Shown: positions 1 through 8,987, counted from the first letter of the stretch. The stretch is DNA of 64,000 nt from Comamonas testosteroni (GCF_000761245.1 NZ_AWOR01000001.1:186001-250000), one strand, 5' to 3'. The notes: generated by a model from the letters alone, not told the origin. Translations and numbers: made by a program.

Positions 1-1
1 C

Positions 2-847
2 GCGCTGCAGCAACTGGAGCAAGGCCTGGGCGTGCAGTTGTTCGAGCGCGTGGGCAAGCGTCTGGTGCTCAACGATGCAGGCCGTGCGCTGCTGCCCCAG
101 GCCCTGAGCGTGCTGGAGCAGGCCAGAGGCATAGAGCAGACGTTTTCCGCGCGTGCGGCCAATATGCCGGTGCGCCTGCGCGTGGCGGCCAGTACCACCA
201 TCGGCACCTATGCGCTGCCCGAAGTGCTGGCGCGGCTGGCACGCTCGCATCCGCTGGTGCGCGTGGACCTGCAGATCGCCAATACCCAGGAAGTGGGCGA
301 AGCCGTGCAGGCCATGGAGGTCGACATGGGCCTGATCGAGGGCAGCAGCCACTGGCAGGGGCTGGAGGTCGAGCCCTGGCTGCGCGATGAATTGGTCATC
401 GTGGCATCGCCGCAGGATCCGCTGGCCGAGCTGGCGCGCAGCAAGCCGCTGGGCGTGGCAGCGCTGCGCAAGGCGGCATGGCTGCTGCGCGAGGCGGGCT
501 CGGGCACGCGCGAGATGGTCGAGCATGCGCTGCTGCCGCATCTGCACCAGCTGCCTGCAACCGCCACGCTGGGCAGCTCCGAGGCGATTGCGCGCTGTGT
601 CGAGCAGGGGCTGGGCATCAGCTGTCTGTCGCGCGTGCTGGTGCAGTCACAGTTGCAGGCCCGGGCGCTGGAAATTCTGCCCACCACCTTGCCGCGCATG
701 TGGCGCAACTTCTCTCTGGTGCAGCGCGCCGGAAAGCGCCGCTCGCCCGCACTGCAGGCCTTTGTCGATGCCTGCAAGGCCAGCGAGCCGGCGCTGAGCG
801 AGCTCTCGGATCCCTCCAATGTCAAACACGCTGTAGCGCCTGAATGA
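2..847 (+). CDS. LysR-family transcriptional regulator, 5' end outside window
   Basis: The reading frame is open from base 2 and ends with TGA at 845-847. The first residues (ALQQLEQGLGVQLFERVGKR) are the second half of a LysR winged-helix domain, so the gene is cut by the window edge; the GTG at 32 is not a real start. The rest is the LysR effector-binding domain (about residues 50-255), with the usual features of a type 2 periplasmic-binding fold. Such proteins bind as tetramers upstream of divergent target genes and respond to a small ligand. Neither target nor ligand can be read here because the upstream neighbour is missing. The 3' end overlaps a palindromic element. Confidence 0.9.
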   Translation, partial: ALQQLEQGLGVQLFERVGKRLVLNDAGRALLPQALSVLEQARGIEQTFSARAANMPVRLRVAASTTIGTYALPEVLARLARSHPLVRVDLQIANTQEVGEAVQAMEVDMGLIEGSSHWQGLEVEPWLRDELVIVASPQDPLAELARSKPLGVAALRKAAWLLREAGSGTREMVEHALLPHLHQLPATATLGSSEAIARCVEQGLGISCLSRVLVQSQLQARALEILPTTLPRMWRNFSLVQRAGKRRSPALQAFVDACKASEPALSELSDPSNVKHAVAPE

Positions 848-871
848 CAGACGTCGGCAGCTATGGTTTTC
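830..871. repeat. Interspersed palindromic element, degenerate copy
   Basis: This copy has the pattern GCTGTAGCGCC...GACGTCGGCAGCTATGG, which resembles the better copies at 47071 and 8903 (shared right end GCAGCTAT). It straddles the stop codon of the LysR gene. It is the weakest member of the family listed in this window. Confidence 0.35.
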
Positions 872-886
872 TTAACAATGATTTGC

Positions 887-914
887 TTGCGACACCGGTT
901 TTTGCCCCTATATT
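887..914 (+). promoter_or_regulatory. Sigma-70-type promoter for the 975 gene
   Basis: TTGCGA (887-892), a 16-base spacer and TATATT (909-914) match the -35 and -10 consensus well. The predicted start near 921 gives a leader of about 54 bases before the ATG at 975. Confidence 0.55.
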
Positions 915-974
915 GGGTAGACAAGTCGGGCGCGCGCTGCGCGACACCGGCTTTCACAAGCAGGGAGGAACACC

Positions 975-1196
975 ATGAAAACCATCGATGAAATGCTGCA
1001 CCTGGACCTGCTCACTCACGAACAGCATCTGCAGATCAGCCACTGGATCGACGATGCGCAGTCCCCCGAGGCCATTTTGCAGATGCCTGCCGGACTCTGG
1101 CAGGCCGTGGAGCGCGCCAGCCAGGCCATGGGCGTGAACGAGGATCTGCTGCGTCCGCCGGCGCTGGACGCGGGCGGCCTGACTTTCAGTCAGTAG
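975..1196 (+). CDS. Small conserved-looking hypothetical protein (73 aa)
   Basis: A 73-residue acidic soluble protein with no signal peptide or membrane segment. The ATG follows a very strong ribosome site (AGGGAGGAA, 6 bases upstream), and a good promoter lies at 887-914. A hairpin follows at 1235-1258, so the gene looks like a self-contained monocistronic unit. The sequence begins MKTIDEMLHLDLL and contains two short amphipathic helices. I do not recognise a family. The strong expression signals argue that it is real despite its size. It lies between a LysR gene and creA, which say little about function. Confidence 0.75.
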   Translation: MKTIDEMLHLDLLTHEQHLQISHWIDDAQSPEAILQMPAGLWQAVERASQAMGVNEDLLRPPALDAGGLTFSQ

Positions 1197-1234
1197 GTTG
1201 CGGGGCCTGGCGCTCAGTAAAAACTGCCTCAAAC

Positions 1235-1258
1235 GCAGGCTGCACAAGCACAGCCTGC
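1235..1258 (+). terminator. Hairpin after the 975 gene
   Basis: Perfect 8-bp stem GCAGGCTG/CAGCCTGC with an 8-base loop, followed by TCTGATTTTC. The T-rich tail is weak. It may serve both this gene and the convergent creA. Confidence 0.45.
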
Positions 1259-1266
1259 TCTGATTT

Positions 1267-1767
1267 TCATTTCAGCGGGATAGCCGTTCCCTGCGGCACG
1301 GCCACGGCGGTGACGCTGTTCTGGGGCGAGCCCTCGATCACCCGGTCCGAGTAGGTCATATAGATCAGGGCATTGCGCTTGGCATCCACCATGCGCACCA
1401 CACGCAGGCGCTTGAACAGCAGCGAGGTGCGCTCGGTGAACACTTCTTCCTGCTGCCTGAGCGGCGCGGGGAACTGGATATTGCCCGTGGCCTGGCAGGC
1501 AATCGACGCCTCCGAGCGATCCTCGGCCAGACCCAGGCCGCCCTTGATGCCGCCGGTCTTGGCACGCGAGACATAGCAGGTCACACCCGGCACCTTGGGG
1601 TCGTCATAGGCATCGACCACGATCTTGTGATCCGGGCCAATCCACTTGAAGACGGTGTCCACGGCTCCGATCTGTTCGGCATGGCTCATGCCGACAAAGG
1701 CCATGGTTCCTACGGTGGCGGCCGCAACGGCCAGAGCGGCAGAGAGCAATTTCATGGTGGTGCGCAT
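1267..1767 (-). CDS. creA: CreA family protein
   Basis: 166 residues, the usual CreA length (about 155-160) plus a slightly long N-terminus. Residues 5-30 form a signal peptide with a cleavage site after SHA, so the protein is probably periplasmic. The family core is visible: an early [17 protein letters not shown], a cysteine pair ([16 protein letters not shown] and IACQATG), and a C-terminal VIEGSPQNS. In E. coli creA lies next to the creBCD two-component genes but its function is not established; no creBCD genes are present here. The start could also be the ATG four codons later (1755). It converges on the 975 gene. Confidence 0.9.
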   Translation of the reverse strand: MRTTMKLLSAALAVAAATVGTMAFVGMSHAEQIGAVDTVFKWIGPDHKIVVDAYDDPKVPGVTCYVSRAKTGGIKGGLGLAEDRSEASIACQATGNIQFPAPLRQQEEVFTERTSLLFKRLRVVRMVDAKRNALIYMTYSDRVIEGSPQNSVTAVAVPQGTAIPLK

Positions 1768-2041
1768 ACGGTGAGTTAAGGGTTAACCCTTGGCTTTTAA
1801 CAGGGCATTGAGTCCCGGGCAAGGGATTGGCAGCCGGCCTTAGGACAATACCTGCTGCTGCAGAACTTTCTGTATTGCATCACGGTTTGCCCCGGCCTGC
1901 TGGCGGGCACCGGCCGCTGAGACGCCGCCACAGGCATGACACAACGCACGCCGGACTTCCGAACTCCCTCTTTGATCTGCGACGGCCCCTCGGGCGGTGG
2001 CTCCATGCAAGTGCCGCATCCGCCGGATGTGGCCGTTATCT

Positions 2042-3241
2042 ATGTCGGTGAACGTTTCCGCGCCCGGTCTGAGCGCTTCCTCCCTGTTGTTGATGGCACT
2101 GGCCTGTGGCCTGTGCGCGGGCGGCAACTATTTCAATCAGCCGCTGCTGCACTCGATTGCCGGTCATTTCTCGGTCAGCGAGTCGGCGGCCGCGACGAGT
2201 GTGACGCTGGCCCAGGTGGCCTATGCGGCAGGCCTTTTGCTGCTGGCGCCGCTGGGCGACAAGCTGCAGCGCCGCGGCCTGGCCGTGAGCCTGATGCTGC
2301 TGGCTGCCCTGGGGCAGGCGCTGTGCGGCCTGGCGGGCCAGTTCGATCTGTTCCTGCTGGGCACGCTGATGGCCGGTCTGTTCTCGGTTGCAGCCCAGGT
2401 GCTGGTGCCCATGGCGGCGGCCCTGGCCCAGCCAGGGCAAAGCGGGCGGGCCGTGGGCTGGGTCATGAGCGGTCTGCTGCTGGGCATCTTGCTGGCGCGC
2501 AGCGTGGCCGGCATGGTCTCGGAGGCCTGGGGCTGGCAGGCCGTCTACCAGGGCGCTGCGCTGGTGATGGCCGTGGTGGCGCTGTGGCTGTGGAAGGCGC
2601 TGCCGGCATCGCGCAACCCCAGTCCTGTCAGTTATCCACAGGTGCTCAGAAGCATGTGGCATCTGCTGCGCAGCCAGCCGGGTCTGCGCCAGCGTACGCT
2701 GGTCAGCGCGCTGGCGTTCGCCTCGGTCAGCGTGCTGTTCTCGACCATGGCGCTGCAGTTGTCCAGCGGCCCCCTGGGCCTGGATGACGGGCAGATCGGC
2801 TTGATCGGTCTGGCCGGCGCGGCGGGAGCCCTGGTGGCCACTCAGGCGGGGCGGCTGGTGGACAAGGGCCTTGGCCGCGTGAGCTGCGCCATCGGGGCGC
2901 TGGCCCTGCTGCTGTCCTGGCCCCTGCTGTGGGTGGGCGGAGCGCATCTGGGCTGGTTCGTGCTGGGCATGGTGGTGATCGATCTGGGCCTGCAATGCCT
3001 GAACATCACCAACCAGGCCACGGTGGCCCAGTTGCTGCCCGCAGCGCGCGGGCGCATGAATGCCGTCTATATGACGGGCTATTTCACGGGCGCGGCGGCG
3101 GGCTCGGCGCTGGGGACTCTCGCCTGGCGCATTGACGGCTGGCAAGGTGCCTGCGTGCTGGGCCTGGCCCTGGCGCTGCTGGCGTGTCTGGGCACTTTCA
3201 GGATGCGCAAGACCCATGGCCTGGTGGCCAGACTGGCCTAG
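2042..3241 (+). CDS. MFS transporter
   Basis: 399 residues with about 12 hydrophobic segments, typical of a major facilitator superfamily transporter of the drug/sugar efflux type. TM1 carries GGNYFNQPLLH, a signature of a common proteobacterial MFS subgroup, and the loop after TM2 has GDKLQRRG, the usual MFS loop 2-3 motif. A longer reading frame begins at 1997, but its 15 extra residues are Arg/Cys-rich and unlike a transporter N-terminus, so I chose the ATG at 2042. Substrate cannot be inferred. The gene is convergent with the TonB receptor (12-base gap) and divergent from creA. Confidence 0.9.
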   Translation: MSVNVSAPGLSASSLLLMALACGLCAGGNYFNQPLLHSIAGHFSVSESAAATSVTLAQVAYAAGLLLLAPLGDKLQRRGLAVSLMLLAALGQALCGLAGQFDLFLLGTLMAGLFSVAAQVLVPMAAALAQPGQSGRAVGWVMSGLLLGILLARSVAGMVSEAWGWQAVYQGAALVMAVVALWLWKALPASRNPSPVSYPQVLRSMWHLLRSQPGLRQRTLVSALAFASVSVLFSTMALQLSSGPLGLDDGQIGLIGLAGAAGALVATQAGRLVDKGLGRVSCAIGALALLLSWPLLWVGGAHLGWFVLGMVVIDLGLQCLNITNQATVAQLLPAARGRMNAVYMTGYFTGAAAGSALGTLAWRIDGWQGACVLGLALALLACLGTFRMRKTHGLVARLA

Positions 3242-3253
3242 AGCCGCCGGCGT

Positions 3254-5569
3254 TCAGAGATCCCAGCGCAGGGTGGCGCTAAAAGTTCTCTGCGGATAGG
3301 GATGGAAGTTCCAGTACTTGGCATTGTTGGCGTTGTCTATGCCGAAGGCCGCTGACAACTGCTTGTCGATCTGATAGCGGGCCCGCAGATCGACGCTGAA
3401 ATACTGGCTGGCACCCATATAGGTGTCGGCATGCACATCGCTGTTGTCCAGATTCGAGTACTGGCGCCCGCTGTAGCGCGCCGCCACGGTCAAGGCCCAG
3501 CGTTCATCGGGCTTGTAGGTGGCCCAGGCCGTGGCGCGCCAGCGCGGCACGCGCGGCTGCCATTTGCCGACGCTGGCCGGGTTGACGGCATTGGCCGTGA
3601 TGCGCGAATTGGCCCAGGTCAGGCTGCCGCCCAGATCCAGCCCGCGAATCCACACCGACTGCGCCGAGTAAGCCAGCTCCAGCCCCGAGGTCCTGACCTG
3701 ATCCACGTTCTGCACCGCAGAGATGGTGGTGCCGGCAATCAGCTGGCTGTAGAGCGCATCGCGTGTGCGCTCGTGGAACCAGGTGGCGCGCAGTAGGCCG
3801 TTACCCAGGTCTTGCTCGGCCGTCAGCTCGCCCGTCCAGGATTTTTCGGGTTTCAGATTCGGGTCATTGATGAAGGACAGCGCCCCGCCAGAGGTCGCGC
3901 CATACAGCTCGCCCACGGTGGGAAAGCGCACGGCCCGGCCCAGCGATGCCTTGAGCGTGGTGCTGCGGGCCAGTTGGTAGGCCAGCGCGGCCTTGGGCGA
4001 AAAATGCGATTCGCTGCGCTGGGCGTAACTCAGCTGGCTGCTGGCCGTGGCGGTATGGCCTTGGGTGGCCGTCCAGTCCTCCCAGCGCAGACCCAGCACG
4101 GCCTTCCAGTCCCTGGCCAGCTGCCAGCTGTCCTGTGCCCAGGCATAGCGGGTCTCGGCCCTGCCGCCGACCTGGCTGACGATGGACTGCTCGTTGGCTC
4201 CGCCGGACTGCCAGTCGCCAACCACGTTGTATTTGCTGATGTTGAGCTTGTAGGCATCGCGGCCCAGGCCGAAGTCCACGATATGTGTGCCCTGCAGGCC
4301 CAGTATGTCGTTCTGTCGCCATGTGCCCTTGGCGGCCAGCGTGTTCCAGCCCGTGCCGTCCTGATCCTGCAGCGTGCCCTTGCCGCCCAGGTTGGCGGCC
4401 GGCTGGGCAATGGTGGGCACGCGCTGCTGATCCTTGCCGTAGTCATAGAGGCTGGCGCTGAGCTCCCAGTCAAACTCGCCCTGGGCACGGCTTTTGAGCG
4501 AGACGCCATGCATGGTGTGGGTCTGCTGGTCCTGGCTCAGTCCGAAGGCGGTGTCGGCCAGCTTGTAGGTCTTGCCGTCGATATGGATGTTGCCGCTGTA
4601 GACCGGCTGGCCGTCCGGCCCGCGCAGATAGGTCTCGGAGCTTCCTCTGGCGCTGTTCTGCCACCAGCCCAGCGTGTAGCTGGCGCGCAGCGTGGGCGTG
4701 ATGTCATAGGCCAGCTTGATCTTGGCGTGATCCTGCCGGGTGCGGTACTGCGTGCCCGCGCCCAGGATGTACCAGGGCTGATTGGTGGTGTTGACTCCGG
4801 CAATCGCCCCGGTCACGGGCGTGCCGCCGCCGCCCGCCACGCCGGCGGACTGCAGCACGGTGGGGAAGGTCATGGGCTGGCCCTGGCTGTCGCTGCGGCT
4901 GAGGTTGATCCAGTACGACCAGCCTGCGCTTTTGCTGCCGATGGAAGCGCTGGTATTCCAGCTGCGGTAATTGCCGCTGCTGCCCAGCACGTCGGCACTC
5001 TGGTGGGCATAGCCGGCGGCCACATGGGCTTCGAGCTTGTCGGGCATGCGCGTCACATAGTCCACCACGGCACCGGCGGAGTTGCCGGGGTAGGCAGCCG
5101 AGAACGGGCCGTACATGACATCGACGCGTTCGATCTCCTCGGGCGTCACCAGGCCCCAGCGCGGCGCATAGTTGCTGCCGTTGGCAATGCCATTGCCCAG
5201 ATAGTTGGACAGCAGAATGCCGTCGGCATAGACGGCCGAGCGCGCGCTATTGCCCGTGCCCGAAGCCCGCGTGGAGAGTATGGCGTGGTTGTAGTCGCCG
5301 ATATAGCGCTTGCGCACCAGCAGACTGGGCAGATATTTGAGCGCGTCCTCGCTGTCGGTGGCGTTGATGCGGGCCTCTATCTCCTCGCGCGTGATGCCTT
5401 CGATGGTGGTCGGAATCTGCGTGGGCAGCGAGCTGGGCTGGCCGCCGTTGACGGTGACCACGCCCAGGGTCTTGGAGCGCTCAGGCAGGTCGGCGGAGTC
5501 GGTTGAAGTCTGTGCCAGGCACGGCCATGCGATACCACTGACCACCAGTGGCAGAAAAATCTGTTTCAT
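3254..5569 (-). CDS. TonB-dependent outer-membrane receptor
   Basis: 771 residues. A signal peptide (residues 1-19, cleavage after CLA) precedes a candidate TonB box (TLGVVTV, about residues 34-40), a plug domain (about 50-170, with DGILLSN and EEIERVDVMYGP), and a 22-strand-type barrel ending in FSATLRWDL, the aromatic-terminated final strand expected for BAM insertion. Such receptors import metal complexes or vitamins using TonB energy. The DUF2946 gene immediately upstream on the same strand suggests a metal, possibly copper, because this pairing is seen with copper receptors of the OprC type. The substrate is inference from context only. No Fur box was recognised. Confidence 0.93.
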   Translation of the reverse strand: MKQIFLPLVVSGIAWPCLAQTSTDSADLPERSKTLGVVTVNGGQPSSLPTQIPTTIEGITREEIEARINATDSEDALKYLPSLLVRKRYIGDYNHAILSTRASGTGNSARSAVYADGILLSNYLGNGIANGSNYAPRWGLVTPEEIERVDVMYGPFSAAYPGNSAGAVVDYVTRMPDKLEAHVAAGYAHQSADVLGSSGNYRSWNTSASIGSKSAGWSYWINLSRSDSQGQPMTFPTVLQSAGVAGGGGTPVTGAIAGVNTTNQPWYILGAGTQYRTRQDHAKIKLAYDITPTLRASYTLGWWQNSARGSSETYLRGPDGQPVYSGNIHIDGKTYKLADTAFGLSQDQQTHTMHGVSLKSRAQGEFDWELSASLYDYGKDQQRVPTIAQPAANLGGKGTLQDQDGTGWNTLAAKGTWRQNDILGLQGTHIVDFGLGRDAYKLNISKYNVVGDWQSGGANEQSIVSQVGGRAETRYAWAQDSWQLARDWKAVLGLRWEDWTATQGHTATASSQLSYAQRSESHFSPKAALAYQLARSTTLKASLGRAVRFPTVGELYGATSGGALSFINDPNLKPEKSWTGELTAEQDLGNGLLRATWFHERTRDALYSQLIAGTTISAVQNVDQVRTSGLELAYSAQSVWIRGLDLGGSLTWANSRITANAVNPASVGKWQPRVPRWRATAWATYKPDERWALTVAARYSGRQYSNLDNSDVHADTYMGASQYFSVDLRARYQIDKQLSAAFGIDNANNAKYWNFHPYPQRTFSATLRWDL

Positions 5570-5582
5570 GAATGCTTACCTT

Positions 5583-5640
5583 GGGACGTAGTCGTCCCTA
5601 TGAATCTGATAGCGGCCAGCGCAGATCGGAGCTGCGCTGG
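5583..5640 (-). other. Two hairpins in the DUF2946-receptor spacer
   Basis: Inverted repeats GGGACG/CGTCCC (5583-5598, loop TAGT) and CCAGCGCAG/CTGCGCTGG (5616-5640, 7-base loop) fill the 84-base gap upstream of the receptor start. Neither is followed by a T-run, so they look like mRNA processing or stabilising structures, or operators, rather than terminators. Confidence 0.45.
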
Positions 5641-5653
5641 AGCCCGAAATGGT

Positions 5654-6061
5654 TCAGAGGTAAGCGGGAGGCGGCCCGCGTGCCGGCAGGGGCGCGGCGG
5701 TGAGGGAGGCGATGCGTGCGCGCTGCACGGGCTGCAGCGCATGCCACAGCGGAGACTCGGTAGGAGGCGGCAGTTGCAGCGCGGGCGGAGGCGGTGCTGC
5801 ATGGGGCAGGCACATGGGGCAATCGAGGTGACCCGCACCCAGAACGCTGCCGCCGTCTTCGCCCTTGACGATCAGCTTGACCGCGCCGGTGCTGGTGCAG
5901 ATCAGCTCAAACCCCTGCGACTGGATCAGCGGCGCGGCAGCCGCCACTCCCATGGACAGTGCCAGCCATGCCAGCACGCACCGGCCCAGCAGGCAGGTGG
6001 CAATGCGGCGAAGCTGTTGCAAGGTCATGAGTCGGGCGGTGCGAATATGCGTCCGCATCAT
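5654..6061 (-). CDS. DUF2946-type protein
   Basis: 135 residues. An Arg-rich N-terminus leads into one hydrophobic segment (CVLAWLALSMGVAAAA), then a small exported domain with a Cys pair in DCPMCLP (the CPxC motif typical of DUF2946), then a Pro/Ala-rich tail. The family is small and uncharacterised; members are often found beside copper-related receptors or transporters. It lies 84 bases upstream of the TonB receptor on the same strand, so the two are probably co-transcribed. The start is uncertain: ATG at 6061, 6058 or 6028 are all in frame and none has a clear ribosome site. Confidence 0.75.
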   Translation of the reverse strand: MMRTHIRTARLMTLQQLRRIATCLLGRCVLAWLALSMGVAAAAPLIQSQGFELICTSTGAVKLIVKGEDGGSVLGAGHLDCPMCLPHAAPPPPALQLPPPTESPLWHALQPVQRARIASLTAAPLPARGPPPAYL

Positions 6062-6217
6062 ACGTCGTCTGCTGTCTCAGACCATGCGTGAAAACCGCCG
6101 CACAAGCCCTGGCGCAGGTGCAAAGTGCTGTGACTTCAAATACAAAACCCGGCGCAAGGCCGGGTCCGAAAAACTGTCACGTCCTATGTGAGAGACAGCA
6201 AGCAAGCACCGCCGCGC

Positions 6218-6303
6218 AGCAAGGGCTGCCCCAGCGAGGGCTGCCCCAGCGAGGCTGTCGTCCCCCTCGTGAGGGGGAAGGCGCGTCAGCGCCTCAGGGG
6301 GCC
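6218..6303. repeat. GC-rich interspersed element, copy 1
   Basis: Begins AGCAAGGGCTGCCCC and contains two perfect tandem copies of GGGCTGCCCCAGCGA (6223-6237, 6238-6252), then the inverted repeat CCCCCTC/GAGGGGG and AAGGCGCG. The block 30889-30956 has the same order of motifs (AGCAAGGGCCGCCCC, TCCCCC, AGGGGGGAAGGCGCG, CTCA.GGGGG), so both are copies of one element. It occupies most of the 251-base gap between the DUF2946 gene and cphA, and ends 10 bases from the cphA stop codon. Confidence 0.6.
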
Positions 6304-6312
6304 GCTAAGGGG

Positions 6313-8883
6313 TTACTGCCCTGCAACGTGTTTGCGCAGGTGCTCCAGAGCTTCCTCCACCTGGTCCACCAGCACCAGGCACAGGTCGCCGGGCTGCAGG
6401 CGCTCCAGTGCGTGGTCGATGGCCAGGAACTCGCCATGGATCTCTGTGCTGTAGCTGGTGCGCGGCGCGCCTTCCAGGCCCTTTTTCAGCAGGGCCAGCA
6501 CTTCGCCATCCACGCGGCCACGTTGGCAGGCGTCCTGATAGAGCACCACATCGTCGAACACCTTGCCCAGAATCTGGGTCTGCTCGGTGATGTCCTGGTC
6601 GCGGCGGTCGCCGGCGCCCGAGATCACCACGCTGCGGCGCTTGGCGGGCATGGCTTCCACGGCCTGGGACAGCGCGCGAATGGCGTCGGGGTTGTGGCCG
6701 TAGTCGGCAATGATGGTGGCGCCCTTGTAATCCATCACATTGAAGCGGGCAGGGGCGTTGTCGCTGTCGTTGAGAAAGCCCGCCAGACCGCGGCGGATGG
6801 TCTGCCAGGGCAGGCCTGCGGCCCATGCGGCGCCGATGGATGCCATGACGTTTTCCACCTGGAAGGTGATGGTGCCGTTGCGGGTCAGCGGAATGTCGCG
6901 CAGCGCGATGCTCTCGCGCCAGGAGCCTTCCGCAGCCACGATGGCGTCGCCATCGACATAGACCACGCGGCTGCCCTGGGCACGGTGTGTGGCCATGACG
7001 GGGTGATGGCGGTCGGCGGCAAAGAAGATGACCTTGCCGGGGCAGACATGGGCCATGGCCGCGACCAACGGATCGGCAGCATTGAGCACGGCATAGCCCG
7101 TGGGAGCCACGTTCTGCACGATGACGCGCTTGAGAACGCCGACATCTTCCTTGGTGGTGATGAAGTTCAGGCCCAGGTGGTCGCCTTCGCCCACATTGGT
7201 GACCACGGCGACCTGGCAGCGGTCAAAGCCCAGGCCTTCACGCAAGATGCCGCCGCGTGCGCATTCCAGCACGGCCGCATCGGTCTCGGGGTGGGCCAGG
7301 GCGTTGCGCGCACTCTTGGGGCCGGAGCAGTCGCCGCTGTCGATCTGGCGACCGTTGACATACACGCCATCGGTGTTGGTCATGGCGGTGCGCCAGCCAT
7401 GCGAGGTGAACAGATGGGCGATCACGCGCGTGGTCGTGGTCTTGCCGTTGGTGCCGGTGACGGCGACCAGGGGGATGCGGCCGTCGTCGCCGGGTGCGAA
7501 CAGCTCGTCCACCATGGGCACGCCCACATTGCGGGGACGGCCGAAGGAGGGCGCCAGGTGCATGCGCAGGCCGGGAGCGGCGTTGACTTCGACAATGCCG
7601 CCACTTTGCTCTTCCAGGGGCTTGAGCATGGTTTCGCAGACCACGTCCACACCGCAGATATGCAGACCGATGGTCTGTGCGGCCTCGATGGCGCGGGCGG
7701 CGATTTCGGGGTGCACATCATCGGTCACGTCGGTGGCGCTGCCGCCGGTGGACAGATTGGCGTTGTTGCGCAGCACCACGCGCTGACCCTGGGCGGGCAC
7801 GCTGTCGGGGGTCAGGCCTTCGCTGGCAATGCGGGCGATGGCGATATCGTCCAGGCGCACCTTGGTCAATGCCGTGCCGTGGCCGGAGCCGCGGCGGGGG
7901 TCCTGGTTGACGATGTTCACCAGCTCGCGGATGGTGTGCTGGCCGTCGCCCAGCACCTGGGGCGGCTCGCGGCGGGCGGCTGCCACCAACTGGCCGCCGA
8001 CGACCAGCATGCGGAAGTCATGGCCGGGCAAAAAGCGCTCGACGAGGATCTCGTCGCCAAATTCGCTGGCGGTCTTGAAGGCGGCTTCCAGACCTTCGCG
8101 GGTGGTGATGTTCACCACCACGCCCTTGCCCTGGTTGCCGTCCTGGGGTTTGACCACCACCGGCAGTCCCACTTCCTGGGCCACGGCCCAGGCGTCTTCC
8201 ACGTCGGTGACGGGGCGGCCCATTGGCACGGGCACACCGGCTGCATGCAGCAGGCGCTTGGTCAGATCCTTGTCCTGCGCAATGGATTCGGCCACGGCGC
8301 TGGTGGAGTCCAGCTCGGCGGCCTGAAAACGGCGGGCGCGCGAGCCCCAGCCCAGCTGTACCAGCGAGCCGGTGGTCAGGCGACGGAAGGGAATGCCGCG
8401 CGCTACGGCGGCATCGACGATGGCGCCGGTCGAGGGGCCGATACGGTCGTCCTCGTCCAGCTCGCGCAGCTCGGCAATCGTTGCGTCGGCATCGAAGGCG
8501 GTGTCCTTCAGTGCGGCCTGAATCAGGGCTTCGGCGCGCTCCATGGCCAGCTTGCCCACGGATTCCTCGGTGTACTCGACCACCACCTGGAAAGTGCCGT
8601 GGTCCACGGTCTCATGGGTGCGGCTGAAGGTGACGGGGCAGCCTGCCTGGGCCTGCAGCGACAGGGCGGCAACTTCCAGCACATGGGCCAGCGACAGGCG
8701 CTGGTCTGCGCCATGCGGCTGCAGCGTGCCGATGGTGGGGAAACGCGCACGCAGCTTTTCCTCAAAGCCGGGCATGGCGGTGTACAGCAGCTCGCTGTCT
8801 TCGCAGTGCACGATGGCTTCGATGGCGGTGCTGCGGGTCCAGAGGTTGGGGCCGCGCAAGGCTCGGGTGCGAGTGATCTGCAT
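6313..8883 (-). CDS. cphA: Cyanophycin synthetase CphA
   Basis: 856 residues, full family length. CphA polymerises aspartate and arginine into cyanophycin (multi-L-arginyl-poly-L-aspartate) in the cytoplasm using two ATP-dependent active sites. An N-terminal domain (residues 1-160) begins with the family signature ALRGPNLW. It is followed by an ATP-grasp domain (about 200-450, with VVKPQDGNQGKGV and EVNAAPGLRMH), which adds Asp, and a Mur-ligase-like domain with an intact P-loop (VTGTNGKTTTTR, Lys481), which adds Arg. A purine-rich GAAAGAA precedes the ATG. It lies 104 bases downstream of cphA' on the same strand, so probably one operon. No cyanophycinase is visible in the window. Confidence 0.96.
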   Translation of the reverse strand: MQITRTRALRGPNLWTRSTAIEAIVHCEDSELLYTAMPGFEEKLRARFPTIGTLQPHGADQRLSLAHVLEVAALSLQAQAGCPVTFSRTHETVDHGTFQVVVEYTEESVGKLAMERAEALIQAALKDTAFDADATIAELRELDEDDRIGPSTGAIVDAAVARGIPFRRLTTGSLVQLGWGSRARRFQAAELDSTSAVAESIAQDKDLTKRLLHAAGVPVPMGRPVTDVEDAWAVAQEVGLPVVVKPQDGNQGKGVVVNITTREGLEAAFKTASEFGDEILVERFLPGHDFRMLVVGGQLVAAARREPPQVLGDGQHTIRELVNIVNQDPRRGSGHGTALTKVRLDDIAIARIASEGLTPDSVPAQGQRVVLRNNANLSTGGSATDVTDDVHPEIAARAIEAAQTIGLHICGVDVVCETMLKPLEEQSGGIVEVNAAPGLRMHLAPSFGRPRNVGVPMVDELFAPGDDGRIPLVAVTGTNGKTTTTRVIAHLFTSHGWRTAMTNTDGVYVNGRQIDSGDCSGPKSARNALAHPETDAAVLECARGGILREGLGFDRCQVAVVTNVGEGDHLGLNFITTKEDVGVLKRVIVQNVAPTGYAVLNAADPLVAAMAHVCPGKVIFFAADRHHPVMATHRAQGSRVVYVDGDAIVAAEGSWRESIALRDIPLTRNGTITFQVENVMASIGAAWAAGLPWQTIRRGLAGFLNDSDNAPARFNVMDYKGATIIADYGHNPDAIRALSQAVEAMPAKRRSVVISGAGDRRDQDITEQTQILGKVFDDVVLYQDACQRGRVDGEVLALLKKGLEGAPRTSYSTEIHGEFLAIDHALERLQPGDLCLVLVDQVEEALEHLRKHVAGQ

Positions 8884-8902
8884 AGTGTTTCTTTCAGCTG
8901 GA

Positions 8903-8969
8903 TTTCAAGCTATTTCTTGGTCTGACGCCTATCTGATAAGCCTGGTAAGCGTCAGCAGCTATATCTTTT
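8903..8969. repeat. Interspersed palindromic element between cphA' and cphA
   Basis: Core TGACGC (8923-8928) and GCGTCA (8949-8954), with the flanks TTCAAGCTATTT and AGCAGCTATATCTTTT typical of the family. In the cphA'-cphA transcript it would form a stem-loop between the two coding regions, without a T-run. Confidence 0.5.
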
Positions 8970-8987
8970 GAAGCGTTTATGAGGCGA

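Noticed and set aside
6218..6303. CRISPR-like array because of tandem 15-base repeats
   Set aside because: Only two adjacent copies without spacers, and no cas genes. It belongs to the dispersed GC-rich element.
6088..8925. A 945-codon plus-strand open frame antisense to cphA
   Set aside because: It is rich in Gly, His, Ala and Gln with no motif. It mirrors the third-position GC bias of cphA, which has complete catalytic motifs on the other strand.
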